Of a stretch of DNA of 64,000 nt, positions 32,404 through 41,467 are shown piece after piece. A program made the translations under genes and the position numbers. The stretch is from assembly GCF_029222965.1 (NCBI RefSeq), contig NZ_JARHUD010000007.1, forward strand, positions 62,001 through 126,000. The letters are read 5' to 3'. Source of the DNA: Aquibaculum arenosum. GTDB lineage: Bacteria > Pseudomonadota > Alphaproteobacteria > Kiloniellales > DSM-21159. The first letter of the stretch is position 1, and each line of letters opens with the position of its first letter. The notes below the pieces were generated by a model, which saw only the letters and a program-made list of their open reading frames with translations, made no database searches and was not told where the DNA came from.

Positions 32404-33582
32404 ATGGCGACAGGTACCGGACAGAGCAGCCGTAGCTCGCGCAAGAGCAGCAGTTCAACCAGCCGCCAAAACGCGAGCAGTGGGTCCCAATCCAGCCGCG
32501 CCGCCGCGAACAAAAGCGGCCCCGCCAAGAGTGGGACTTCCAAGAGTGGAGCTGCCAAAGGCGGCAAGAGTGCCACGGCTCGGCAGGCGGATCTGGCCAA
32601 GAACATGGACCAGGACACCCTTCTCAAGCTTTACGAGGACATGCTGCTGATCCGCCGTTTCGAGGAGAAGGCGGGGCAGATGTACGGCATGGGTCTGATC
32701 GGGGGCTTCTGTCATCTCTACATTGGGCAGGAAGCGGTCGTGGTGGGACTGCAGTCCTGTATCGATGAGAATGACGCCGTGGTGACCAGCTACCGCGACC
32801 ATGGCCACATGCTGGCGACCGGCATGGAGTCAAAGGGCGTCATGGCCGAGCTCACGGGCCGCCGCGGCGGCTACTCCAAGGGCAAAGGCGGCTCGATGCA
32901 CATGTTCAGTCGCGCCACGAAGTTCTTCGGCGGCCACGGCATCGTTGGTGCCCAGGTGCCGATCGGCAGCGGTATTGCCTTCGCCATGAAGTATAATGAG
33001 GAGCCGGGCATCTGCCTCACCTACCTGGGCGACGGCGCTGTCAACCAGGGGCAGGTCTATGAGTCCTTCAACATGGCCTCGCTGTGGAAGCTCCCGGTGG
33101 TCTACGTCATCGAGAACAACAAGTATGGCATGGGCACCTCTATCGAGCGCTCCTCCGCGAAGTCCACGGAGCTCTACAATCGCGGACAGGCTTATGGCAT
33201 CCCCGGTGTCCAGGTGGACGGCATGGACGTGCTGGCCGTGCGCGAGGCCGGCCGCGAGGTGATCGAGCACGTCAAGGCCGGCAAGGGGCCTTACGTGATG
33301 GAGATGCTCACCTACCGCTATCGCGGTCATTCCATGTCCGATCCGGCCAAGTACCGCTCGCGCGAGGAAGTGCAGAAGATGCGCAGCGAGCACGACCCCA
33401 TCGACCGCCTGCGTGAGACGCTGCTCAAGCACAAGAAGGCCGATGAGGACGAGCTGAAGCAGATCGACAAGCGGGTGAAGGAGATCGTGGGCGAGGCGGC
33501 CGAGTTCGCTCAGAACAGCCCGGAGCCGGATCCCTCCGAACTCTACACCGACGTCTATATCGAGACCCAGGCCGCGGAATGA
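32404..33582 (+). CDS. pdhA: Pyruvate dehydrogenase E1 component alpha subunit
   Basis: A 392-residue thiamine-diphosphate-dependent subunit that, with PdhB, decarboxylates pyruvate. The TPP motif is YLGDGAVNQGQVYESFNMAS ending in a VIENN near residue 235, and the phospho-loop-like YRGHSMSDPAKYRSREEV is present. The domain proper begins near residue 65 (DQDTLLKLYEDMLLIRRFEE). The first ~60 residues are an unusual Ser/Lys/Ala/Gly-rich stretch of low complexity with many SS, KSG and AAK units, longer than the tail of most homologues. GGGAGG precedes the ATG by 6 bases. First gene of pdhABC-lpd-lipA. Confidence 0.95.
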   Translation: MATGTGQSSRSSRKSSSSTSRQNASSGSQSSRAAANKSGPAKSGTSKSGAAKGGKSATARQADLAKNMDQDTLLKLYEDMLLIRRFEEKAGQMYGMGLIGGFCHLYIGQEAVVVGLQSCIDENDAVVTSYRDHGHMLATGMESKGVMAELTGRRGGYSKGKGGSMHMFSRATKFFGGHGIVGAQVPIGSGIAFAMKYNEEPGICLTYLGDGAVNQGQVYESFNMASLWKLPVVYVIENNKYGMGTSIERSSAKSTELYNRGQAYGIPGVQVDGMDVLAVREAGREVIEHVKAGKGPYVMEMLTYRYRGHSMSDPAKYRSREEVQKMRSEHDPIDRLRETLLKHKKADEDELKQIDKRVKEIVGEAAEFAQNSPEPDPSELYTDVYIETQAAE

Positions 33583-33652
33583 CCGCCGGCCTGTTGCACG
33601 CCCTTGACCGGAGCGCGATCTTCAGCGCGCTCGCCACTCGCGGAGCGATGGA

Positions 33653-35047
33653 ATGCCGATCGAAGTCCTGATGCCGGCGCTTTCCCCCACTATGACCGAG
33701 GGAAAGCTGGCCAAGTGGATGAAACAGGAAGGTGACGAGATCAGTGCCGGCGATGTCATCGCCGAGATCGAGACCGACAAGGCGACCATGGAGGTCGAGG
33801 CGGTCGAGGAGGGCACGCTGGGCAAGATCGTGGTTCCGGAAGGCACGGACGCTGTGGCGGTGAACAGCGTGATCGCGCTCCTGCTCGAAGAGGGCGAGGA
33901 CAGCGCCGCTCTGGAAGGTGCAGGCGAGGGCGGCGGCAAGGCGGCGGAACAGAAGAGTGAGGCGCCGGCCGCAGAGGCCAAGTCCGAGGCCAAATCTGAG
34001 GCGCCGGCCGAAAAGCCCGAGCCAGCTGCGGCTGCGCCGGAACCGGAGCCCGAGTGGGACGGCCCCACAAAGAAGCAGACGGTGCGCGAAGCGCTGCGTG
34101 ACGCCATGGCCGAGGAGCTGCGGCGCGACGAACGTGTCTTCGTCATGGGCGAGGAGGTCGCCGAGTACGAGGGCGCCTACAAGGTCACCCAGGGCCTGCT
34201 GAAGGAGTTCGGGGCGAAGCGGATCATCGACACCCCGATCACCGAGCATGGCTTCACCGGCCTGGCGGCCGGCGCCGCCATGTATGGCCTACGCCCCGTG
34301 GTCGAGTTCATGACCTTCAACTTTGCGATGCAGGCCATGGATCAGATCATCAACTCCTCGGGCAAGACGCTCTACATGTCCGGCGGGCAGATCGAGAACC
34401 CCATCGTTTTCCGCGGCCCCAACGGCGCTGCATCCCGTGTGGCGGCCCAGCACTCCCAGTGCTACGCCAGCTGGTATGCCCATGTGCCGGGATTGAAGGT
34501 GGTTTCGCCCTGGTCGGCGGCCGACGCCAAGGGGCTGCTGAAGTCCGCCATCCGCGACCCCAACCCGGTGGTCTTCCTGGAGAACGAGATCCTCTACGGT
34601 CAGTCCTTCGAGGTGCCGGAGAGCGAGGACTGGCTGGTGCCCATCGGCAAGGCCAAGGTCGTGCGTCCGGGCAAGGACGTCACCATCGTCGCCTTCTCCA
34701 TCATGGTCGGGAAGGCCCTGGAGGCCGCCGAGGCCCTGGCCGAGGAGGGCATCGAGGCCGAGGTGATCGACCTGCGCAGCCTGCGACCCCTGGATACGGC
34801 CACTGTCGTTGAATCGGTCAAAAAGACAAACCGCATCGTGTCCGTGGAAGAGGGCTGGCCGGTGGCCGGTATCGGCTCGGAGATTGCGGCCGTGATGATG
34901 GAAGCCGCCTTCGACTGGCTGGATGCGCCGCTGCGCCGAGTGACCGGCGTTGACGTGCCGCTGCCTTACGCCGCCAATCTCGAGAAACTCGCCTTGCCGC
35001 AGTCCGACGCCGTTGTCGAGGCTGCGCGCGCGGTCTGCTACCGCTGA
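33653..35047 (+). CDS. pdhB: Pyruvate dehydrogenase E1 beta subunit with N-terminal lipoyl domain
   Basis: A 464-residue protein of two parts. Residues 1-80 form a biotinyl/lipoyl domain with the lipoyl Lys in [16 protein letters not shown]. An Ala/Glu/Pro/Lys-rich linker runs to about residue 135. The remaining ~325 residues are the E1 beta transketolase domain ([56 protein letters not shown]). The lipoyl fusion is a hallmark of alphaproteobacterial pyruvate dehydrogenases. It follows pdhA by 70 bases and precedes pdhC by 18 bases. Confidence 0.95.
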   Translation: MPIEVLMPALSPTMTEGKLAKWMKQEGDEISAGDVIAEIETDKATMEVEAVEEGTLGKIVVPEGTDAVAVNSVIALLLEEGEDSAALEGAGEGGGKAAEQKSEAPAAEAKSEAKSEAPAEKPEPAAAAPEPEPEWDGPTKKQTVREALRDAMAEELRRDERVFVMGEEVAEYEGAYKVTQGLLKEFGAKRIIDTPITEHGFTGLAAGAAMYGLRPVVEFMTFNFAMQAMDQIINSSGKTLYMSGGQIENPIVFRGPNGAASRVAAQHSQCYASWYAHVPGLKVVSPWSAADAKGLLKSAIRDPNPVVFLENEILYGQSFEVPESEDWLVPIGKAKVVRPGKDVTIVAFSIMVGKALEAAEALAEEGIEAEVIDLRSLRPLDTATVVESVKKTNRIVSVEEGWPVAGIGSEIAAVMMEAAFDWLDAPLRRVTGVDVPLPYAANLEKLALPQSDAVVEAARAVCYR

Positions 35048-35065
35048 ATTCGGGGAACCAAGACC

Positions 35066-36445
35066 ATGACGATTGAGGTGCTGATGCCCGCGCTCTCGCC
35101 CACCATGACGGAGGGCAAGTTGGCGAAATGGCACAAGCAGGAAGGTGACGAGGTCGCGGCCGGCGACATCATCGCCGAGATCGAAACCGACAAGGCGACC
35201 ATGGAGGTCGAAGCGGTGGACGAGGGCCGCCTGGGCAAGATCCTGGTGGAGGAGGGCACGGAGGGCGTGCCCGTAAACCAGGCCATTGCCGTCCTGCTGG
35301 AGGAGGGCGAGGACGAGAGCGCCCTCAAGTCATCCGGCGGTGGGAAGCAGGCTGAGGCCAAGTCCGAGGCATCAGAGGAGAAGCCGGAACCGAAGGACTC
35401 TGGAGAGGCGCAGGAGAGCGCTTCTTCCGACGAGAAGGCGGCCGCGGCCGAAAAGAGTGGCGCAGCGCAGCCGGCTTCCCAGCCCGCAGCCCCGCCGGCG
35501 CCCAAGGGCGCGGACGGCGAGCGCATCTTCGCCAGCCCCCTGGCCCGGCGCATGGCTGAACAGGCCGGTCTCGACCTGGCGAGCCTCCAGGGCAGTGGTC
35601 CCAAAGGGCGGATCGTCAAGGCGGACATCGAGGCGGCCCTTGCCGGCGATGCCAAGCAGCCACAAGCAGCCGCCGGAGAGCAGACAGCCGCGGCGGCACC
35701 GGCAGCCGCCCCAGCCGCTGCAGGGCCAAGTGCCAAGCAGCTGGCCGACATGCTGGGCATGGCCTACACGCAGGAGCCGCTCAGCGGCATGCGTCGCACC
35801 ATTGCCAAGCGGCTCAGCGAGTCCAAGCAGCAGGTGCCGCACTTCTACCTGACGGTCGACTGCGAGCTCGACACCTTGTTGGCCACCCGCAAGCAGCTCA
35901 ACGAGCGCACCAATGGCGAGACCAAGATCTCGGTCAACGATTTCGTCATCCGCGCGGCGGCGCTGGCCCTGAAGCAGGTGCCGGCGGCCAATGCCTCCTA
36001 CGACGAAAGCGGCATGCTGTTCTACGAGCATGCGGACATCTCCGTGGCCGTGGCGACACCCAACGGCCTGATCACCCCCATCGTCAAGCAGGCGGAGGGC
36101 AAGGGGCTGGCCACCATCGCCCGCGAGATGAAAGACCTGGCAGGTCGGGCGCGGGAGAACAAGCTGAAGCCCGAGGAGTACCAGGGGGGTACCTTCTCGG
36201 TCTCCAACCTGGGCATGTTCGGGGTGAAGCAGTTCGAGGCGATCATCAACCCGCCCCAGGGCTGTATCCTGGCCGTGGGCGCCGGCGAGCAGCGCGCCGT
36301 GGTCAAGGAAGGCGCGCTGGCGATCGCCACGGTGATGAGCTGCACGCTCTCGGTCGACCATCGCGTGGTCGACGGTGCGGTGGGTGCCGAATTCCTCGCC
36401 GCCTTCAAAAAGCTGATCGAAGACCCGCTCAGCATGCTGCTCTAA
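35066..36445 (+). CDS. pdhC: Dihydrolipoamide acetyltransferase (pyruvate dehydrogenase E2)
   Basis: A 459-residue core subunit. Order of domains: lipoyl domain at residues 1-80 ([16 protein letters not shown]), Glu/Ala/Pro-rich linker, peripheral-subunit-binding domain at ~150-190 ([20 protein letters not shown]), a second Ala/Pro linker, and the catalytic domain from ~235 with the acetyltransferase motif [19 protein letters not shown]. It transfers the acetyl group to CoA and scaffolds E1 and E3. Its lipoyl domain is almost identical to that of PdhB, suggesting duplication between the two genes. Confidence 0.96.
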   Translation: MTIEVLMPALSPTMTEGKLAKWHKQEGDEVAAGDIIAEIETDKATMEVEAVDEGRLGKILVEEGTEGVPVNQAIAVLLEEGEDESALKSSGGGKQAEAKSEASEEKPEPKDSGEAQESASSDEKAAAAEKSGAAQPASQPAAPPAPKGADGERIFASPLARRMAEQAGLDLASLQGSGPKGRIVKADIEAALAGDAKQPQAAAGEQTAAAAPAAAPAAAGPSAKQLADMLGMAYTQEPLSGMRRTIAKRLSESKQQVPHFYLTVDCELDTLLATRKQLNERTNGETKISVNDFVIRAAALALKQVPAANASYDESGMLFYEHADISVAVATPNGLITPIVKQAEGKGLATIAREMKDLAGRARENKLKPEEYQGGTFSVSNLGMFGVKQFEAIINPPQGCILAVGAGEQRAVVKEGALAIATVMSCTLSVDHRVVDGAVGAEFLAAFKKLIEDPLSMLL

Positions 36446-36463
36446 GCGCGAGGGGAGCCAAGG

Positions 36464-37864
36464 ATGGCAGACACAAGTTTCGACCTGGTGGTGATCGGCA
36501 GCGGGCCGGGAGGCTACGTGGCCGCCATCCGTGCGGCACAGCTTGGTATGAAGGCCGCAGTGGTGGAGCGCGAGCACCTGGGGGGCATCTGCCTCAACTG
36601 GGGCTGCATCCCCACCAAGGCGCTGCTGCGTAGTGCCGAGGTCTACACCCACATGCAGCACGCGGGCGATTTCGGGCTCTCGGCCGAGAAGGTTGGCTTC
36701 GACATTGCCAAGGTGGTCAAGCGCTCGCGTAATGTCTCCAAGCAGCTGAACTCAGGCGTCGGGCACCTGCTCAAGAAGAACAAGGTCACGGTGATCGAAG
36801 GCGAGGGCCGTCTCGACGGTGCGGGCAAGATCAAAGTGAAGGGCAAGGACGGCAAGGAGGCCGGCTATCAGGCCAAGCACATCGTGTTGGCCACCGGCGC
36901 GCGCCCGCGTGAACTGCCCGGTTTGGAGCCGGACAAGAAGCAGGTTTGGACCTACTTCGAGGCTATGGTGCCCGAGAGCATGCCGAAGTCGCTGCTGGTC
37001 GTGGGCTCCGGCGCCATAGGGATCGAGTTCGCCAGCTTCTACCGCAGCCTGGGCGCCGAGGTGACGGTGGTCGAGGTGTTGCCGCAGATCCTGCCGGTCG
37101 AGGACGAAGAGATCGCGGCCCATGCCCGCAAGCGCCTGGAGAAGCAGGGCATCAAGATCCTGACCTCTGCCAAGGTGACCAAGCTCGACAAGGGCAAGAA
37201 CAAGGTCACCTGCACGGTCGAGGCCGAGAAGGGCAAGAGCCAGACCATCGAGGTGGAGAAGGTGATCTCCGCCGTTGGCGTGGTCGGCAATGTGGAGAAC
37301 CTGAACCTGGACAGCACCAAGGTGAAGGTGGAGCGCGACATCATCGTGGCCGACGGTCTGGGACGCACTGCCGAGCCGGGCGTCTATGCCATCGGTGACG
37401 TGGCCGGCGCGCCCATGCTGGCGCATAAGGCGAGCCATGAGGGCGTGCTCTGTGTTGAAGCCATTGCCGGCAAGGAGGTGCATCCGCTCGACAAGAACCT
37501 GATTCCCGGCTGCACCTACTGCCATCCTCAGGTCGCCTCCGTGGGCATGACCGAGAAACAGGCCAAAGAGGCCGGGCGTGAGGTGAAGGTCGGGCGCTTC
37601 CCCTTCATCGGCAATGGCAAGGCCATTGCCTTGGGCGATGCGGACGGGCTGGTCAAGACCGTCTTCGACGCCAAGACCGGCCAGTTGCTGGGCGCCCACA
37701 TGGTCGGCGCCGAGGTGACAGAGCTGATCCAGGGCTATGTTGTCGCGATGAACCTGGAGACCACCGAGGCCGAATTGATGCACAGTGTCTTCCCGCACCC
37801 CACGCTCTCGGAAATGATGCATGAGAGCGTGCTTGACGCCTACGGGCGGGCCATCCACTTCTAG
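36464..37864 (+). CDS. lpd: Dihydrolipoyl dehydrogenase (E3)
   Basis: A 466-residue FAD disulfide oxidoreductase that reoxidises lipoamide with NAD+. The FAD motif is [19 protein letters not shown], the redox disulfide is in [16 protein letters not shown] (Cys-x4-Cys), the NAD Rossmann motif is [19 protein letters not shown], and the catalytic His-Glu pair is in [12 protein letters not shown] at the C-terminus. GGGGAGCC precedes the ATG. It is the third enzyme of the complex in this operon. Confidence 0.96.
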   Translation: MADTSFDLVVIGSGPGGYVAAIRAAQLGMKAAVVEREHLGGICLNWGCIPTKALLRSAEVYTHMQHAGDFGLSAEKVGFDIAKVVKRSRNVSKQLNSGVGHLLKKNKVTVIEGEGRLDGAGKIKVKGKDGKEAGYQAKHIVLATGARPRELPGLEPDKKQVWTYFEAMVPESMPKSLLVVGSGAIGIEFASFYRSLGAEVTVVEVLPQILPVEDEEIAAHARKRLEKQGIKILTSAKVTKLDKGKNKVTCTVEAEKGKSQTIEVEKVISAVGVVGNVENLNLDSTKVKVERDIIVADGLGRTAEPGVYAIGDVAGAPMLAHKASHEGVLCVEAIAGKEVHPLDKNLIPGCTYCHPQVASVGMTEKQAKEAGREVKVGRFPFIGNGKAIALGDADGLVKTVFDAKTGQLLGAHMVGAEVTELIQGYVVAMNLETTEAELMHSVFPHPTLSEMMHESVLDAYGRAIHF

Positions 37865-37868
37865 AGCC

Positions 37869-38825
37869 ATGGCAGACATCGAAGCAAAGCCCCGGCTGCG
37901 TCACCCCGAGAAGGCGCACAAGCCGGACAATCCCGTGCAGCGCCGCAAGCCGGAGTGGCTGCGCGTCAAGGCGCCGGTATCGCGCGCCTACAACGAGACC
38001 CGAGAGATCGTGCGCGAGCACAAGCTGGCCACGGTGTGCGAGGAAGCCGCCTGCCCGAACATCGGGGAGTGTTGGGCCAAGAAGCACGCAACTATGATGA
38101 TCATGGGCGAGATCTGCACCCGGGCCTGTAGCTTCTGCAACATCTCCACCGGCCGGCCCAATGCGCTGGACCCCTTCGAGCCGACCAACGTCGGTCAGGC
38201 GGTGCGCAAGCTGGCTCTGGAGCATGTGGTGGTCACCTCGGTGGATCGTGATGACCTGCCCGACGGGGGCGCCGAGCATTTCGCTCAGACGATTCGCGCG
38301 ATCCGCGAAGCCTCGCCTGCCACGACCATCGAGATCCTGACGCCTGACTTCCTGCGCAAGGACGGCGCGCTTGAGGTGGTGGTCGAGGCGCGGCCCGACG
38401 TGTTCAACCACAATCTGGAAACCGTGCCGCGGCTCTATCCGTCGGTTCGTCCCGGCGCGCGCTATTTTGCTTCGCTGCGCCTGCTGGACCGCGTCAAGGA
38501 GATGGATCCCTCGATCTTCACCAAGTCAGGCATCATGGTCGGCCTGGGCGAAAGCCGCGAGGAGGTGCTGCAGCTCATGGACGATCTGCGCTCGGCCGAT
38601 GTGGATTTCATGACCATCGGCCAGTACCTGCAGCCCACGGCAAAGCACCACGCGATCGACCGCTTCATCACGCCGGACGAGTTCAAGGAGTATAAGCGCC
38701 GGGCCTATGGCAAGGGCTTCCTCATGGTGTCCGCCTCGCCGCTCACGCGCAGTTCCTATCACGCCGGCGAAGATTTCGAGCGCCTGCGCGCCGCGCGTGA
38801 GGCAAAGCTCGCTGCTGCAGGCTAA
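37869..38825 (+). CDS. lipA: Lipoyl synthase
   Basis: A 318-residue radical-SAM enzyme that inserts two sulfurs into protein-bound octanoyl groups, making the lipoyl cofactor used by PdhB and PdhC. The auxiliary cluster ligands are in [13 protein letters not shown] (Cys-x4-Cys-x5-Cys), the radical-SAM cluster in [10 protein letters not shown] (CxxxCxxC), and the C-terminal [10 protein letters not shown] is the conserved RSSY end. The start is the ATG five bases after the lpd stop; an upstream in-frame start would read through lpd. Its place in the pdh operon links cofactor and enzyme supply. Confidence 0.96.
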   Translation: MADIEAKPRLRHPEKAHKPDNPVQRRKPEWLRVKAPVSRAYNETREIVREHKLATVCEEAACPNIGECWAKKHATMMIMGEICTRACSFCNISTGRPNALDPFEPTNVGQAVRKLALEHVVVTSVDRDDLPDGGAEHFAQTIRAIREASPATTIEILTPDFLRKDGALEVVVEARPDVFNHNLETVPRLYPSVRPGARYFASLRLLDRVKEMDPSIFTKSGIMVGLGESREEVLQLMDDLRSADVDFMTIGQYLQPTAKHHAIDRFITPDEFKEYKRRAYGKGFLMVSASPLTRSSYHAGEDFERLRAAREAKLAAAG

Positions 38826-38837
38826 AGTCCCACTTCT

Positions 38838-39284
38838 ATGCCAACTCATGCCGAAAAACGGCGCATGCCGTACCAGCCGCGTGAACTCTTCGATCTCGTG
38901 GCCGACATTGAGCGTTATCCCGAGTTCCTGCCTTGGTGCCTGGCGGCGCGCATTCGCCGGCGCGAGGGCAAGACGGTCACCGCCGATCTGGCCGTCGGCT
39001 TCAAGATGGTGCGGGAGCGTTTCACTAGCCGCGTGGTGCTGCATGACGAGGCCGACCAGCATCTGCGCATAGACGTCAGCTACATCGACGGTCCCTTCAA
39101 GTACCTGAACAACCACTGGCTCTTCCTGCCCGACGAGCAGGGCTGCCTGCTGGACTTTTACGTGGATTTCGAGTTCCGCTCCCGCCTGCTGCAGAAGGTG
39201 ATGCAGCCGCTGTTCAACGAGGCCGTGCGCCGCATGGTGGGGGCCTTTGAGGGGCGCGCGAAGGAACTCTACGGCAAGGGCTAG
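38838..39284 (+). CDS. COQ10/RatA-type START-domain protein
   Basis: A 148-residue START-like protein of the polyketide cyclase/COQ10 family. The pattern EKRRMPYQPRELFDLVADIE, RYPEFLPWCLAARI and SYIDGPFKYLNNHWLF is typical; the C-terminal FEFRSRLLQKVMQPLFNEA closes the domain. In mitochondria COQ10 binds ubiquinone and supports respiration, while the E. coli homologue RatA was described as a ribosome-association toxin. A coenzyme Q role is more likely here given the neighbouring lipA, a common alphaproteobacterial pairing. It begins 13 bases after lipA. Confidence 0.88.
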   Translation: MPTHAEKRRMPYQPRELFDLVADIERYPEFLPWCLAARIRRREGKTVTADLAVGFKMVRERFTSRVVLHDEADQHLRIDVSYIDGPFKYLNNHWLFLPDEQGCLLDFYVDFEFRSRLLQKVMQPLFNEAVRRMVGAFEGRAKELYGKG

Positions 39285-39312
39285 ACGCTACTTTTTTCAT
39301 CTCGGACCGGCC

Positions 39313-40194
39313 ATGAGTGACAGCAGGGCGCATTCGGCCTTCATCTTCGGCCTCGGCTATACGGGGAGCTGCCTCGCCGCGCGCCTGCAGGGGCAGGGCA
39401 GGCGGGTGGCCGGGACCGTGAGCAGTGAGGAGGGCGTGCGCCGGCTGCGCGACCGCGGCATCCAGGCCCATCGCTTCGCGGACGGCACACTCGCCGAGGC
39501 GGCGCTGCCGGAGCTGCAGGGGGCGGCCTTCATCCTCTCCTCCATCCCGCCGCAGGAGGGCCGCGACATCGTCCTGCCGCTGCTGCATCGGTCGTTGGAC
39601 CATGACGGGGTCACGCGCTGGCTGGGGTATCTCTCCACCACCGGCGTCTATGGCGACCGACAGGGGGCCTGGGTTGACGAGACCACGCCGCCGGCTCCGG
39701 GCAGTGCCCGTGCGCAGCACCGTGTCGAGGCGGAGGCCGGGTGGGCCGCCTTGGCCCAGGAACTGGGTGCCACCTCAGCCGTCTTCCGCATCGCCGGTAT
39801 TTATGGCCCCGGACGCAATGCGCTGGAGGCGTTGCAGGCCGGCACCGCGCGGCGCATCGTCAAGCCGGGCCAGGTCTTCAGCCGTATCCATGTGGACGAT
39901 CTGGTGACCGTCCTGGCCGCCGCCATGGCGCAGCCGGACAAGAGCGGGAACTTCAATTTGGCCGACGACCTTCCGGCAAGCACCGCCGAGGTGGTGGCCT
40001 ATGCAGCGGAGCTGTTGCAGCGGCCGCCGCCGCCGGTCGAAGATTTCGAGAGCGCCGACCTCAGCCCCATGGCGCGCAGCTTCTACGCCGAGTGCCGCCG
40101 CGTTTCCAACCGTCGCATCAAAGAAGTGCTGGGGGTGACGCTGGCCTTTCCCACCTACCGTGAAGGGCTGCAGGCGCTGCTGCGCACGCTCTAG
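39313..40194 (+). CDS. NAD(P)-dependent epimerase/SDR-like protein (YeeZ type)
   Basis: A 293-residue extended Rossmann protein. The nucleotide motif FIFGLGYTGSCLAARLQGQG (G-x-G-x-x-G) opens the sequence; YLSTTGVYGDRQGAWVDETT provides a Ser-Thr-Thr/Tyr active-site-like segment and FRIAGIYGPGRNALEALQAG is typical of the epimerase family. Homologues such as E. coli YeeZ have no firm function. Last gene of the pdh run. Its TAG stop overlaps the TAG stop of the convergent arsR gene in a shared CTAG. Confidence 0.82.
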   Translation: MSDSRAHSAFIFGLGYTGSCLAARLQGQGRRVAGTVSSEEGVRRLRDRGIQAHRFADGTLAEAALPELQGAAFILSSIPPQEGRDIVLPLLHRSLDHDGVTRWLGYLSTTGVYGDRQGAWVDETTPPAPGSARAQHRVEAEAGWAALAQELGATSAVFRIAGIYGPGRNALEALQAGTARRIVKPGQVFSRIHVDDLVTVLAAAMAQPDKSGNFNLADDLPASTAEVVAYAAELLQRPPPPVEDFESADLSPMARSFYAECRRVSNRRIKEVLGVTLAFPTYREGLQALLRTL

Positions 40195-40505
40195 CTTGCG
40201 GCGGTAAGTTCACTTTCCAGCCAGGCCAGGTAGTCGCGGATCGCCGCTTCGTCGCGTTGGCAGTAAGACCACTTGCCCTGCCGGCGCACGGTGATGAAAC
40301 CGGCCTGCTTCAGGATATCCAAGTGCCGGCTGGCCGTGGGCTGGGCGATGCCCAGCGCCTCGGCGATCAGGCTCATGCAGACGCCGAAATCCACCGGGTC
40401 TGCCGACCACTGCTGACCGAAGTGCCGTTCTGGCTCCGCCAGCAGGCGCAGGACTGCCATGCGCACCTCGCTGGCCATGGCCTTGATCTGTATTGCCCTG
40501 TCCAT
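40191..40505 (-). CDS. ArsR-family transcriptional regulator
   Basis: A 104-residue winged-helix repressor. MDRAIQIKAMASEVRMAVLR begins the fold, and the recognition helix region is IAEALGIAQPTASRHLDILK followed by the wing GFITVRRQGKWSYCQRD. Cys residues occur in GVCMSL and SYCQ, but no CxCxxC metal site is present, so it may sense redox or an organic molecule rather than a metal. The ATG at 40505 was chosen because the next upstream ATG lies inside the operator palindrome; the promoter then gives a nearly leaderless transcript. Likely autoregulated. Confidence 0.85.
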   Translation of the reverse strand: MDRAIQIKAMASEVRMAVLRLLAEPERHFGQQWSADPVDFGVCMSLIAEALGIAQPTASRHLDILKQAGFITVRRQGKWSYCQRDEAAIRDYLAWLESELTAAS

Positions 40506-40512
40506 GGTTCTT

Positions 40513-40544
40513 ATCATATAGTCACTTAGCTAAATGACAATATG
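40513..40544 (-). promoter_or_regulatory. arsR promoter embedded in a 30-bp palindromic operator
   Basis: The palindrome spans 40515-40544, with arms CATATAGTCACTTAG and CTAAATGACAATATG and only two symmetric mismatches. On the minus strand a -35 TTGTCA (40540-40535) and -10 TATGAT (40518-40513), 16 bases apart, lie almost entirely within it. Binding of an ArsR dimer here would block polymerase, so autorepression is very likely; the gene remnant on the other side would share the operator. Confidence 0.75.
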
Positions 40545-40640
40545 ACCTGCGTGCCTGTGCCCGGCGCGGGGCACCTGGTGCAGGAGGATCGGCCGGAAGC
40601 GATCGTGGCAGCGGTGTTGGAGCAGATCAGTGGCAACTAA
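40542..40640 (+). pseudogene. Remnant of an alpha/beta hydrolase, C-terminal end only
   Basis: A 32-codon frame starting with an ATG at the edge of the palindrome reads MTCVPVPGAGHLVQEDRPEA and ends EQISGN. GAGHLVQEDRPEAI is the C-terminal catalytic-His segment of haloalkane-dehalogenase-like alpha/beta hydrolases. The ~250 residues that should precede it are missing, so an internal deletion has probably fused the start of the gene to its end. It is divergent from arsR and was likely its regulated partner. Confidence 0.65.
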
Positions 40641-40667
40641 GCGGTAGTACAGGAGAGGTCGCCCCGA

Positions 40668-41441
40668 TTAATCCAGGCTGGCCACCAGCCCCTCCAACAC
40701 CCCCTTCAGTACCCGCAAATCCTCCTCTCGCGACAGCCTGTGGTCGCCGTCCTTGATGAGGACGGTCTTCACGTCCTCGCCAGCGTAGGCCTCTTCCAGG
40801 CGCAGGGCGTGGGGCCAGGGGACGTCGGGGTCGCGGCGGCCCTGGAGGATGCGTAAGGGGCAGGTGAGGGGGATGCCGCCGCGCAGCAGCAGGTGGTCGC
40901 GGCCCTCCTCGACCAGGCGGCGGGTCACCACCGTCGGCTCTTCGGCGTAGGGCGAGGGCAGGGGCAGGCGGCCGTCGCGCAGGAGCTGTTCGCGCTGTTC
41001 TTCCGAGAACTCGGCCCACATCAGGTCTTCGGTGAAGTCGGGGGCGGGGGCGATGCCGACCAGGGCGGCCACGCGCTCCGGCCGGGCCAGTGCCGCCAGC
41101 AGCATGATCCAGCCGCCCATGGAGGAGCCGATGAGGATCTGCGGCCCTTCGGTCAGGGCGTCGAGCGCGGCGATGGCGTCGTCGGCCCAGCGGCCGATGG
41201 TCCCCTCCTCGAACCCACCGGAGGATTCGCCGTGGCCCAGGTAGTCGAAGCGCAGGAAGGCGCGGCCGCGGGCCTTGGCCCAGTCCTCCAGCGCAAGGGC
41301 TTTGGAGCCGGTCATGTCCGACTTGAAGCCACCAAGGAAGACGATACCCGGGCCGGTCCCGGCGGTGCGGCGGTAGGCGAGGCGGTGGCCGTCGCCCCGG
41401 TCGAGGAACGCGGGCTCGGGTAAGTCGGGGGTATCGCTCAT
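40668..41441 (-). CDS. Alpha/beta hydrolase (ABHD10-like serine hydrolase)
   Basis: A 257-residue cytosolic serine hydrolase. The nucleophile elbow is IGSSMGGWIMLLAALARP near residue 103, the oxyanion region is VFLGGFKSDMTGSKA, the acid is probably Asp in LQGRRDPDVP and the base His in KDGDHRLSREED. FLRFDYLGHGESSGGFEEGT matches mitochondrial ABHD10-type proteins, which act on acyl thioesters or acyl glucuronides. It lies upstream of the adenine deaminase gene's end with only 26 bases between them, but is on the same minus strand, so both could be co-transcribed. Confidence 0.85.
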   Translation of the reverse strand: MSDTPDLPEPAFLDRGDGHRLAYRRTAGTGPGIVFLGGFKSDMTGSKALALEDWAKARGRAFLRFDYLGHGESSGGFEEGTIGRWADDAIAALDALTEGPQILIGSSMGGWIMLLAALARPERVAALVGIAPAPDFTEDLMWAEFSEEQREQLLRDGRLPLPSPYAEEPTVVTRRLVEEGRDHLLLRGGIPLTCPLRILQGRRDPDVPWPHALRLEEAYAGEDVKTVLIKDGDHRLSREEDLRVLKGVLEGLVASLD

Positions 41442-41467
41442 GGTCTACTCGTCTGGAAAGAGGGGGA

